Shown: in pieces, positions 24,809-37,017 of the stretch
Layout: every line of letters begins with the position of its first letter
How positions within the stretch are numbered: position 1 is the first letter of the stretch
Origin: Frateuria_A sp035944355
GTDB lineage: Bacteria > Pseudomonadota > Gammaproteobacteria > Xanthomonadales > Rhodanobacteraceae
Direction of reading: 5' to 3'
DNA length: 64,000 nucleotides
NCBI RefSeq assembly: GCF_035944355.1
Contig: NZ_DASZBH010000016.1
Span: 248,001-312,000 of the forward strand
Position numbers and translations under genes: made by a program
The notes under the pieces: model-generated
What the model saw: the letters and a program-made list of their open reading frames with translations, nothing else
Database searches by the model: none
What the model was told of the DNA's origin: nothing

Positions 24809-25858
24809 ATGCAAACGCCCTCCAAGCGGCACTACCTGCTCTACGGTTCCGAACGCTACGCGCTGGCCATCCTGCGTCCGCTGCAGGCGGCGATCCGCGC
24901 GCGCGGCGACGAGGCGGCGTGGTTCTTCGACGGGCCGGGCGCGGAGGACCTGGCCGCCGATGAGCGCCTGCTGAGCGTGCAGGAGGTGCGCCGCTGGAAG
25001 CCGGTGGCGGTGCTCACGCCCGGCAACCACCTGCCACACTTCTTCCCCGGCGTGAAGGTGGAGGTCTTCCACGGCTTCGACGCGGGCAAGCCGCGGCACA
25101 TCTACATCCGCGGCTTCTTCGACCTGTATTGCACCACCGGTCCGCGCGACACCGCGCAGTTCCAGGCGCTGGCCGACCGGCTGGGCCACTTCAGCGTGGC
25201 CGAGACCGGCTGGCCCAAGCTCGATCCGTTCCTCAAGCAGATCGCAGGTGCCGTGCCGCCGGTGCGCACGCCGCCGGTGATCCTCTACCACTCCACCTTC
25301 TCGCCTTCCTGGAGCGCGGCGGAGACCTTGTACGAGGAGGTCAAGCGGCTTTCGCGCGACGGACGCTGGCGCTGGATCGTCACCTTCCACCCGAAGATGA
25401 ACCCCGAGACCGTGGCCAAGTACAAGGCGCTCGAGAACGAGTACCTGAGCTACGCGGAGAACGACAACATCCTCGAGCTGTTCCCGCAGGTGGACATGAT
25501 GTGCTCGGACACCTCCTCGGCGCTCAACGAATTCCTGCTCACCGGCAAGCCGGTGGTCACCTTCAGGAATCGCCGCCCGGGGCCGCAACTGATCGATATC
25601 GACGACCCGACGCAGTTCGAACCGGCGATCGAGCGCGCGCTGGCGCGGCCGCCGCAGCTGATGGCCGCGATCCGCGACTATGCCGACGCGATCCACCCTT
25701 ATCGCGACGGCCATGCCAGCGAGCGCGTGCTCGCCGCCATCGACGCCTTCGTCGCCGCGGGCGGGCGCAACCGCCGCGCCAAGCCGCTCAACCTCTGGCG
25801 CAAGCTCAAGCTGCGTCGGCGCATCGGCTACTGGGGCCCGGCGCGGCTGCCGCGCTAG
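24809..25858 (+). CDS. CDP-glycerol glycerophosphotransferase family protein
   Basis: A 349-residue protein of the TagF/TagB C-terminal GT-B fold. Visible motifs are VFHGFDAGKPRHIYIRGFFD, TGWPKLDPFL, LYHSTFSPSWSAAETLY, IVTFHPKMNPETV, and the active-site segment VDMMCSDTSSALNEFLLTGKP. In Gram-positives this family builds poly(glycerol phosphate) teichoic acid. In Gram-negatives it decorates or builds LPS or capsule with glycerol phosphate or ribitol phosphate. Its place among LPS-type genes suggests an LPS-core or O-chain glycerophosphate. No CDP-glycerol synthase (tagD-like) is in the window. Confidence 0.88.
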   Translation: MQTPSKRHYLLYGSERYALAILRPLQAAIRARGDEAAWFFDGPGAEDLAADERLLSVQEVRRWKPVAVLTPGNHLPHFFPGVKVEVFHGFDAGKPRHIYIRGFFDLYCTTGPRDTAQFQALADRLGHFSVAETGWPKLDPFLKQIAGAVPPVRTPPVILYHSTFSPSWSAAETLYEEVKRLSRDGRWRWIVTFHPKMNPETVAKYKALENEYLSYAENDNILELFPQVDMMCSDTSSALNEFLLTGKPVVTFRNRRPGPQLIDIDDPTQFEPAIERALARPPQLMAAIRDYADAIHPYRDGHASERVLAAIDAFVAAGGRNRRAKPLNLWRKLKLRRRIGYWGPARLPR

Positions 25859-25918
25859 CGCCGGCTCCGGCGCACCGCTCGGGCTAGAATCGGGATCTTC
25901 CCAGCCACGAGCCTCTCC

Positions 25919-27640
25919 GTGCAGCCCAACGCCTACCGCCGTTCCGAACACTTGCGCGCCCTGTGGCCGTGGCTGCCGCTGTGGGCGGCGGCGGCGTTGC
26001 TGGCGATCTTCTCGCACGGCCCGATGCCGCTGTATTCGACCCGCACGCTGGCGGTGGCCTGGGAGATGTGGACGCACGGCCACTGGCTGGTGCCCTACAA
26101 CAACGGCGTGCCGTACAGCGAAAAGGCGCCACTGTTGTTCTGGATGATCCAGGCCGGCTGGTTCGCCTTCGGCGTGAACGACGTCTGGCCGCGCGTGCTG
26201 GAGGTGATCTTCGGCGGCAGCCAGCTGGTGCTGCTGGCGGCGCTGGCACGGCGGCTGTTCCCGGACCGGCCGTGGGTGGCCAGGGCGGCGCCGTGGATGC
26301 TGCTGGCGCTGTCCTACGCCTTCCTGTTCGGCTTGCAGGTGATGTACGACGTGCTGCTGGCGGCGTGGGCGCTGGCAGCGCTCTTGTGCCTGACGCGCAC
26401 GCCCTCGCGGGAGGAGCCGCGCTGGTGGCTGTTCGGCATCTGCCTGGGGCTGGGCCTGCTGACCAAGGGCCCGGTGATGGCCCTGCACGTGGTGTTCCCG
26501 TGGCTGCTCGGCCCCTTGTGGAACGATTGGGCGAACCGGAACCGCGCGCGCTGGTACGGCCGCGGCCTGCTCGCCTTCCTGCTCGGCTTCGCGATGCTGC
26601 TGGCCTGGGCGCTGCCGGCCGGCTTCAGCGGTGGCGAGGCCTATCGCCAGCGGCTGTTCTTCACCCAGACCGCCGGCCGCGTGGTGAACGCCTTCGACCA
26701 TGCCCGCCCGGTGTGGTGGTACCTGGTGTCGCTGCCGCTGCTGCTGTTCCCCTTCAGCGGCTGGCCGCGCGCCTGGGTGGCGCTGGCGTTGCTGCGGCGG
26801 CCGCTGGATGCGGGCGTGCGCTTCGCGCTGTGCTGGGTGGTGCCGGTGTTCCTCACCTTCTCGCTGATCAGCGGCAAGCAGTTGTACTACCCGCTGCCGG
26901 AGTTCGCCGGCGCGGTGCTGCTGGTGGCCGGCGCGGTCGCATTGCTGCGCGAGCGACGCCCGCCGCTGGCCTACAACGGCTGGCTGGGCACCTGGCCGCT
27001 GGCGCTGGGCGGCATCGCCTTCGCGGTGTTCCTGTTCGTGCTGCCCTGGCTGGTGCGCGCCGGACGCCTGCACGGCGACTGGTTCGAGACCACCGCTCCC
27101 TACAGCCGCTTCTTCAGCGTGGTGTTCCTGCTGCTGGGCGGCTTGCTGCTGCTGCGCGGCCGCGGCGAGATGCGCCGGCTGGCGTTCGCCGGACTGCTCG
27201 GCACGCTGGCGGTCAACACGCTGTTCACCCTGACGTTGTGGCCGCGCTACGACCTCACGCCGGCCACCCGCCTGCTGCACGCGGCCGACGCGCAGAACCG
27301 CGCGATCGGCTTCACCGGCGCGTACGAGGGCCAGTTCCATTTCGCCGGCCGGCTGGAGAATCCGATCGCCGAGCTGCAGGGCGACGCGGCGGTCGAGGCC
27401 TTCGCCCGTGCCCATCCGGACGGCCTGGTCGTGACGCATCCGGGCAAGCTCGATGCCGACGCGCTGCGTTATCCGCTGCTGGTGCAGCCGTTCCGTTCCT
27501 CCTGGCTGGTGGTCTGGCCGGCCGCCACGCTGGCCGATCTGCGCATGGGCCAGCGCCCGCCGGAACCGGCCCAGCCCACGCGCATCTACCCCGGCACTGC
27601 CTATCCCGGCACCGACGGCCGTTACCGGCCGCTGCCGTGA
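25919..27640 (+). CDS. ArnT/PMT-family membrane glycosyltransferase (second copy)
   Basis: A 573-residue polytopic transferase with the same layout as the gene at 20925. The first periplasmic loop carries PLYSTRTLAVAWEMW and VPYSEKAPLLFW, the latter equivalent to the KPP motif but as KAP. Multiple spans and a C-terminal soluble part follow. The GTG at 25919 is the start consistent with the N-terminus. An upstream ATG is not available, and internal ATGs would remove the first helix. Its stop overlaps the start of the TPR gene (GTGA). Donor and acceptor are unknown. Confidence 0.85.
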   Translation: MQPNAYRRSEHLRALWPWLPLWAAAALLAIFSHGPMPLYSTRTLAVAWEMWTHGHWLVPYNNGVPYSEKAPLLFWMIQAGWFAFGVNDVWPRVLEVIFGGSQLVLLAALARRLFPDRPWVARAAPWMLLALSYAFLFGLQVMYDVLLAAWALAALLCLTRTPSREEPRWWLFGICLGLGLLTKGPVMALHVVFPWLLGPLWNDWANRNRARWYGRGLLAFLLGFAMLLAWALPAGFSGGEAYRQRLFFTQTAGRVVNAFDHARPVWWYLVSLPLLLFPFSGWPRAWVALALLRRPLDAGVRFALCWVVPVFLTFSLISGKQLYYPLPEFAGAVLLVAGAVALLRERRPPLAYNGWLGTWPLALGGIAFAVFLFVLPWLVRAGRLHGDWFETTAPYSRFFSVVFLLLGGLLLLRGRGEMRRLAFAGLLGTLAVNTLFTLTLWPRYDLTPATRLLHAADAQNRAIGFTGAYEGQFHFAGRLENPIAELQGDAAVEAFARAHPDGLVVTHPGKLDADALRYPLLVQPFRSSWLVVWPAATLADLRMGQRPPEPAQPTRIYPGTAYPGTDGRYRPLP

Positions 27641-27957
27641 ACGCCGCGCTGATCGCCGGCCTGCGCGCGCAATGCGGTGGGCCGCGCGATGGCGCGCTGC
27701 TCAGGTTCTCGCTCGGCAACGCCCTGCTGGCCGACGGCCAGCCAGCCGAGGCGGCAGCCGAACTGCGCCGCGCGCTCGACTTCGACGCCGGCTATTCGGC
27801 GGCGTGGAAGCTGCTCGGCAAGGCCTGCCTGGCGATGGACGACCACGCGGGCGCGGCCGCGGCCTGGCGCCGGGGCATCGCGGTGGCCAGCCAGCGCGGA
27901 GACAAGCAGGCGGAGAAGGAGATGTCCGTGTTCCTGCGGCGGCTGGAGCGGGAATAG
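27637..27957 (+). CDS. Small TPR protein
   Basis: A 106-residue protein with two to three tetratricopeptide-like helix pairs (LRFSLGNALLADGQPAEAAA; YSAAWKLLGKACLAMDDHAGA; AWRRGIAVASQRGD) and a Lys/Glu-rich end. The GTG start overlaps the upstream ArnT-like stop codon (GTGA). Short TPR proteins of this kind occur widely in proteobacteria with no assigned role. Here the coupling suggests a protein-protein scaffold for the envelope cluster, but that is inference. Confidence 0.85.
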   Translation: MNAALIAGLRAQCGGPRDGALLRFSLGNALLADGQPAEAAAELRRALDFDAGYSAAWKLLGKACLAMDDHAGAAAAWRRGIAVASQRGDKQAEKEMSVFLRRLERE

Positions 27958-28117
27958 GACGATTCGCCTCGACCTCTCCGTCGAATCCTTCCACCGCGAA
28001 CGCGGCCGACAGGCGGATGGGGCGCTCTTGGGCGCAGGGCCTGGGCTCGAGGCGAGGTTTCCCCTCGTCCGCCCTGCGGGCATCTCTCGCGTAATAGCAA
28101 CGGAGCCAGCCATCCTT

Positions 28118-28999
28118 TCAGCCGTAGGGATTGGGCAGGCCGTGGGCCGACCAGCGCCGGTAGTGCCACTGATACTGCGCGAACGCGACTTCGACGCAGG
28201 CCTCCACGCCACGGTTGAGTGCCGCGCAGGCCTGCCGCGGATCGGCGTCGTCCAGCCCCGCGGGCGCCGGCAGCAGATGGATGCGGAAACCCGCGCCGCG
28301 CGGCAACCGCTCGGCGAATGCGAACAGCACGGCCGCTCCCGTGCGCGACGCCAGCCTCGGCAGCAGCACCATGGTCAGCGCGTCGCGGCCGAAGAACGGC
28401 GCGAACTCGCCCTCGCCGGCGCGCGGCTTCTGGTCGGGCAGGATGCCCACCGCGCCGCCGGTGGCGAGGCGCTTGTACAGCGCGCGCACGCCGGCGCCCT
28501 CGGCGCGCACCTGCTCCGGCGCCAGCGCGCCGCGCACCTTGCGCAGCAGCTGCTCCACCGCCGGGAAGCGCGGCGGGCGGTAGAGGATCGCCAGCGGCGT
28601 GCGGCTGCACAGCCAGTAGTTGAGCAGCTCCCAGCAGCCCAGGTGCGGCGCGGCGATGATCACGCCGCGGCCCTCGGCCAGCGCCGCGTCCAGCAGGTCG
28701 GCGCCGCGCACCTCGCGCACCAGGCCCAACGCCCGTTCGGCGCCGGCGCCCCAGACCTTGACGATCTCCGCGCCCGACTTGCCGCCCTCGGCCATCACCT
28801 CGCGCAGCAGCGCCGCCCGGGCCTCCGGCGCCAGCTGTGGCCGCGCGATCGACAGGTTGACCGCGGTGACGTGCGCCGTGCGGCCCCGCCGCCAGCGCAA
28901 CAGGCGGCCAAAAAGGGCACCCGCGCCCTGCAGCCACCGCAACGGCAGCAGGCCCAGCAGGCGTAGTGCGAGGTAAAGCAAGTAGACGTCGGGGCGCAT
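28118..28999 (-). CDS. Lipid A-type acyltransferase (LpxL/HtrB-like)
   Basis: A 293-residue protein of the lysophospholipid/Kdo2-lipid A acyltransferase family. One N-terminal membrane anchor (YLLYLALRLLGLLPL) precedes the catalytic HX4E motif in APHLGCWE (about residue 118). ILPDQKPRAGEG and the basic RL..RTGA segment follow. It would add a secondary acyl chain to lipid A at the inner membrane. The ATG at 28999 matches family starts; a longer frame to 29128 overlaps the dtd promoter region. It converges with the envelope cluster from the other side and lies divergent to dtd. Confidence 0.9.
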   Translation of the reverse strand: MRPDVYLLYLALRLLGLLPLRWLQGAGALFGRLLRWRRGRTAHVTAVNLSIARPQLAPEARAALLREVMAEGGKSGAEIVKVWGAGAERALGLVREVRGADLLDAALAEGRGVIIAAPHLGCWELLNYWLCSRTPLAILYRPPRFPAVEQLLRKVRGALAPEQVRAEGAGVRALYKRLATGGAVGILPDQKPRAGEGEFAPFFGRDALTMVLLPRLASRTGAAVLFAFAERLPRGAGFRIHLLPAPAGLDDADPRQACAALNRGVEACVEVAFAQYQWHYRRWSAHGLPNPYG

Positions 29000-29114
29000 C
29001 GTGGGGGTGAGGTCCGGGCCGCTCTCTGCGGCGATCAAGGGAACGGCGGGCCTGCCGCTAAGGACGGACCATCCCGTATTCTTGCAGGGACGCCCTGCGG
29101 ACGTTACCCCCGGC

Positions 29115-29558
29115 ATGATCAGCCTCATCCAGCGCGTGCAGTCCGCCAGCGTGGTGGTCGACGACCAGTGCGTGGGCGCGATCGGCCCGGGGCTGCTGGC
29201 GCTGGTGGCGGTGCAGCCCGCCGACGGCGAGGCGCAGGCCAGGCGGATGCTGGAACGCCTGCTCGGCTACCGCGTCTTCGCCGACGAAGCCGGGCGCATG
29301 AACCGCTCGCTGGCCGACACCGGCGGCGGCCTGCTGCTGGTCAGCCAGTTCACGCTGGCGGCCGATACCCGCTCGGGCATGCGGCCGAGCTTCACCTCCG
29401 CCGCGCCGCCCGAGCACGGCAGGCGCTGGTTCGAACGCCTGGTGGAACTGGCCCGCGCCGCGCACGCCGGAGGGGTGGAAACCGGGCGCTTCGGCGCCCA
29501 TATGGAAGTCCGGCTCGTCAACGACGGCCCCGTCACCTTCTGGCTCGACGTGCCATGA
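29115..29558 (+). CDS. dtd: D-aminoacyl-tRNA deacylase
   Basis: A 147-residue enzyme that hydrolyses D-aminoacyl-tRNAs and protects translation. It has MISLIQRVQSASVVV at the start, the first active-site motif SQFTLAADTRSGMRPSF, and the second motif NDGPVTFWLDVP at the end with the Gly-cisPro pair. The length matches E. coli Dtd (145). rpoD follows after a putative terminator. Confidence 0.96.
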   Translation: MISLIQRVQSASVVVDDQCVGAIGPGLLALVAVQPADGEAQARRMLERLLGYRVFADEAGRMNRSLADTGGGLLLVSQFTLAADTRSGMRPSFTSAAPPEHGRRWFERLVELARAAHAGGVETGRFGAHMEVRLVNDGPVTFWLDVP

Positions 29559-29597
29559 GCAGCACAAGCGCCCTCCACGAACAAGCTGGTCCGCCGC

Positions 29598-29625
29598 GCA
29601 AACGCCCATCTGGCGCGTTTTTTGC
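29598..29625 (+). terminator. Probable terminator after dtd
   Basis: An AAACGCC...GGCGCGTTTTTT hairpin (one-base bulge) is followed by six Ts. It lies about 40 bases after the dtd stop and ahead of the rpoD promoter. Confidence 0.55.
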
Positions 29626-29658
29626 GTAGGCGGCCGATGAATTTTTTCACTCCCGAAC

Positions 29659-29687
29659 TGGTCAAAAAAGCGCCACATCGCTATACT
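29659..29687 (+). promoter_or_regulatory. Putative rpoD promoter
   Basis: TATACT (29682-29687) with TGGTCA (29659-29664) at 17-base spacing, about 30 bases before the rpoD start. The -10 is strong and the -35 is weak (4 of 6). Confidence 0.45.
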
Positions 29688-29715
29688 GATCGGTTCCTGC
29701 ATCCCGGCGGTAGGT

Positions 29716-31581
<1,866 letters not shown>

Positions 31582-31598
31582 GCGCGATCCGAAGCATC

Positions 31599-31632
31599 CG
31601 ACGACGCCCGCCTTGCGCGGGCGTCGTCGTTT
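31599..31632 (+). terminator. Rho-independent terminator of rpoD
   Basis: A perfect 13-bp stem (31599-31611 with 31617-31629), loop CTTGC, then TTT. It begins 17 bases after the rpoD stop. Confidence 0.9.
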
Positions 31633-31723
31633 CCGATCATTCGTGTGCCAGCATCGATGCAGCGTTGGCGGCCGGCCACCTGACCGCTACCATGCATCGC
31701 CTGCCTTCGTGGCACACAGCGTC

Positions 31724-31799
<76 letters not shown>

Positions 31800-31876
31800 A
31801 CCTATGTGCAGACTGCACAACTTATGCGTTAAAGCATAGGGAATCGTCCCGATGGCCAGCTTTTGAGGGGGCGGAG

Positions 31877-31959
31877 TCAAGTTAGAAGTGCGTCATCGAT
31901 CGCCTGCGCGAGGTCATGCCGCCCCAGCGCGCGCATGAACATCTGCGCGAGCGGCAGCA
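31877..31959 (-). other. Short GC-rich coding-like remnant
   Basis: On the minus strand a frame ending in TGA (31877-31879) reads VLPLAQMFMRALGRHDLAQA followed by IDDALLT, with codon use like the chromosome rather than the AT-rich neighbours. It has no convincing start and runs into an A8 tract joined to the rhs tail remnant. It may be the amputated 3' end of a resident gene. The parent gene is not recognised. Confidence 0.3.
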
Positions 31960-32030
31960 CATTTTTTTTGATAAAACAGGCCCAGCGGATCGTTGATACG
32001 GCCGCTTAAAACCTAAGAGTCACTTTCTAG
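31941..32030 (-). pseudogene. Displaced old rhs 3' tail (remnant)
   Basis: Read on the minus strand this stretch aligns with the 3' core end of the rhs gene at 32238-34182. The 38 bases starting CTAGAAAGTGACTC match the 38 starting TTGGAAAGTGACCT over the same length. A shared NDPLGL/FDPLGL and KCAAA(R/K)A(D/E) segment then follows. It has an internal TAG and a deletion of about 20 bases, so it is non-coding. It begins exactly at the stop codon of the small membrane-protein gene. This is what remains after a tip-plus-immunity cassette was placed in front of an older tip. Confidence 0.7.
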
Positions 32031-32248
32031 CTGCCACGATGTAGATAGTATATAAACAATGCTAATGAAGACCCGATTAAAACAACGGAAAGCACCACTC
32101 CATACCAGAACAATATCGGGTGCTCATTCCTTTTAACTTGAATGTATAGTAATCGTATATTACCGACCCTCAGGCCGTTAACCATATCGTAAACGAAGAA
32201 CGCGGCTGCGAACAGAAATATGCCCGCATCTCGCAAGTCAGTGTTCAC
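32027..32248 (-). CDS. Small two-helix membrane protein, possible Rhs immunity partner
   Basis: A 73-residue protein with two hydrophobic helices (GIFLFAAAFFVYDMVNGL and ILFWYGVVLSVVLIGSSLAL) joined by a basic loop (VKRNEHP). The GTG start overlaps the 3' end of the rhs frame by 11 bases, and AAGAAGAGG gives a ribosome-binding site. It is AT-rich like the rhs gene and unlike the chromosome. Genes in this position behind rhs are typically immunity genes against the C-terminal toxin. No known family was recognised, so that role is inferred from position. The frame appears intact although rhs is broken. Confidence 0.6.
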   Translation of the reverse strand: MNTDLRDAGIFLFAAAFFVYDMVNGLRVGNIRLLYIQVKRNEHPILFWYGVVLSVVLIGSSLALFIYYLHRGS

Positions 32249-34182
32249 AGGCGGCCTCTTCTTCTAAAGTCGCACTTGACACTTGACCAAGAAGCGAGCT
32301 AGCAGCCGCTCTTTGAGCCATTCCCAAATCCGCAAAACCTTTACCTACGGCTCCGGCGCTGATTTTGTCTACTAGCCCCCCCATAACCAATGCTCTAAGC
32401 CCTGCCGCTCCTCCGCGAGCATATCCCTTTACCGTATCTCCGAATGTTGACAAGTTGCCACCAAACTCAATTAGTCTGGCGGCAGACGCATCAATCGGCA
32501 CTTCGACCTCAAATCCTTCTGGCGCGAAAAATTCAGCTACGGCATCCACAGCGATAATTCCAACACCGATCTGCGAGGTTGTTGATCCTAGCGAGGACAG
32601 CTGTTGCCCTAGTTGTACCAATTCAGCTTTGGCGGCGGCACATTTCTGCTCGTCGCATAGGCCTAACGGATCGAAAAGCATTAGCGGATCATTTCTTACG
32701 TAAGTGTAGGTATTGATACCACCGCCTAAACCCGAGAGGTCACTTTCCAAGTACCGCCCCAGTTGTGTGTTGTAGTCTCGGAAGCCGTTATTCCACGTTG
32801 CTGTCTCTGCATCGTCTGCGATAGGTTGCCATTGGCATCGTAAGTCCGGCTATGGTTGGTCGCCCCACAGGTGGATACGGCATCGTCGCTCACCTGAGAC
32901 AGCTGACCGTTATAAGCACCACCCGAACCGTCGGTGCCATCGTAAGTCAGGACCGAACGATGACCGAGCGCATTGGTGACCGTGGTCTGCACGTTGCCAG
33001 CGGCGTCCTTGCCGTAAACGACGGCAATACTTTCGGAATTATCGGCCAGGTAATTACCTGTCGCCCATCCATAATAAGGATCGGTCGACGTCGAATCGTA
33101 CGAGGTGTAGTCATAGGGCGCGCCGTTGTAGTCGACCTCGGTCAAGAGGTTAGGCAACACCGATAGTGAATACTTGAAAGAAACCGTTGTGGCCGGAGTG
33201 CCCGGGTAAGTTATAGAAAGGAAATTGCCGCTTCCCGTTTCTTGTAACGTATAAGCGTTGCCCGCAGGATCGGTCACAGTAATGGGACCGGCCGTTCCGT
33301 AAAAAATGGAGTAGGACTTGCCGCTGCTGTGCGTGACCGTGTCGGTGATGCCGCTGGATGACGATGACTCGGTAATGATCCAGCTGATACCCGAAGAATT
33401 CGTGATTGACTTAAGATCGCCGTTTACGTCAAAAACCTTGGTTGTCGCGTCTTCATCGTGAAGGGTGTACGTTGACGACGCACTGTCGTACGACAATGTA
33501 GCCAATCCACCGCCGCCATTTTCTGTATAAGGCCCGCCCTGCGGGGCGCCGTTGAAGGTTATTTCTGACCCATCAGGGCGTAGATAGATCAGCGCGCTGC
33601 ATATCGGCTCCCCGGTCTGCTTGCTGATAAAGCAATGAGCTGCATTGAGGGTGTATTGCAGATTGGTTGACCAGTAGGGATTCGATTGCGACTGAGGGAT
33701 TTTCAGCGCCGAATTGTAGTAAAGGACGAGACTTAACCCATTTCCCCTGGCAGGGCAAAGACCGGATATGTTTCAACTTTCGTGCCGCTGTTCAGGACAA
33801 TGGGCCTGGCTCCGAAATTCGAGCATCCACTTCTATCTCTGGGCTCTTTATTTGTCGGCGATTTGTTGTTGTTCTGCGTAAGCGGAGCACCACCATTGCC
33901 ATCGCTAGGCCCTGTGTCCCCAGCCACCCCCGTGTCTGGAACGCCGCTGTTATCGTGGACGCCCTCAGAATTTTGCGTTGAGGTAACGCCAGTAGTGGGG
34001 GGTAGGTCTACAGTTACTTGAATGGTGGGAAGTTTCTTGACTTCTGGAACATTTTTGACCGCGGCGACCTGCGGCGACCAAAGCGCGGAGCTGAATGCAA
34101 TTCCGCAGAGCAGGGTTGTCTGGACCGAACCCGCCATCCAACCAAAACGCAACTTACCCAGCCGCGATCCTTGCGAAGTCAT
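32238..34182 (-). pseudogene. Degenerate Rhs-repeat protein gene, two frame breaks
   Basis: Three frames together make one Rhs-type polypeptide. Segment 1 (34182-33733) begins MTSQGSRLGKLRFGWMAG with a signal peptide, has a Pro/Gly/Asn-rich linker, and ends GTKVETYPVFALPGEMG then stop. One extra G in the GGG run at 33737-33739 would fuse it to segment 2 (about 33735-32800), which continues LSLVLYYNSALK and carries YD-type repeats (SRTYDANGNLSQ). Segment 3 (about 32850-32238) is in another frame, with WNNGFRDYNTQLGRYLESDL and the core-ending FDPLGL. A unique tip of about 140 residues follows (CDEQKCAAAKAE onward, helical and hydrophobic). At about 650 codons it is much shorter than usual Rhs proteins, with most repeats missing. 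The tip's activity is unrecognised. Confidence 0.85.
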
Positions 34183-34778
34183 GCCTTGTCCCCTATGAGG
34201 CTCACGCGTTGCACGCGAGCGATGCGGTGTTGACACTACCAATGCCTTTGGCTTAAAGGCAACTACGCAAGAAATTTCGCTTTTAGAACTAGTTTTTACG
34301 CAAATCTCTTCGCTCGCCTGCAGAGACCCGGCGGGTCATGGATCGCCAATAACTCCATTTGGAAGATGCGCGGACACGCTCCGGCCGCCCTTGCCATGAG
34401 GAGGTATAGGAGCAACACCTGTTTGTGGGTTTGAAATTGCCTCAGAGACAGGGGCTGGTCGACCACACACAAGTGTCCTCGTCGCTAGACCAGTCCACCT
34501 CGTATCCGCTTCTGGCGACCCAATGGGTGGTGGCAGCGCAACCGGGGGGCGCGCACTCATGCAGCTGTCGTGGTGCTTGCGCCTGTCGGCACACCAAGCA
34601 GGTGTTGCAGGGCCTCGCTTGGCAGGCCCACTTTCTCCTACGGCCCCACGCTGGCCACGTTATAATTTGACGTTACGGTCCAGCTATGCGTTCGCGAGCA
34701 GCACGCCGCGCATCGCTCTTGTCCGTTCCCGCCGGTCGCCTGGAGCGGCGCGGCTCCACGCCTGCGAGAGGTCCTGAA
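34183..34778 (+). other. Gap between rhs relic and icd
   Basis: This 596-base stretch has no gene I can support. Its left 150 bases are AT-rich and would contain the rhs promoter. From about 34330 base composition climbs back to chromosomal. A 74-codon minus-strand frame (34336-34560), Pro-rich with GVAPIPPHGKGGRS near its end, may be a fragment but matches nothing I know. TATAAT at 34661-34666 is a possible icd -10, without a good -35 in front. Confidence 0.4.
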
Positions 34779-37013
<2,235 letters not shown>

Positions 37014-37017
37014 CGCC

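Noticed and set aside
22952..27439. 1495-codon minus-strand frame opposite the envelope cluster
   Set aside because: It is antisense across five recognisable genes, extremely Gln/Arg/His-rich, with no domain. It is a GC-skew artefact.
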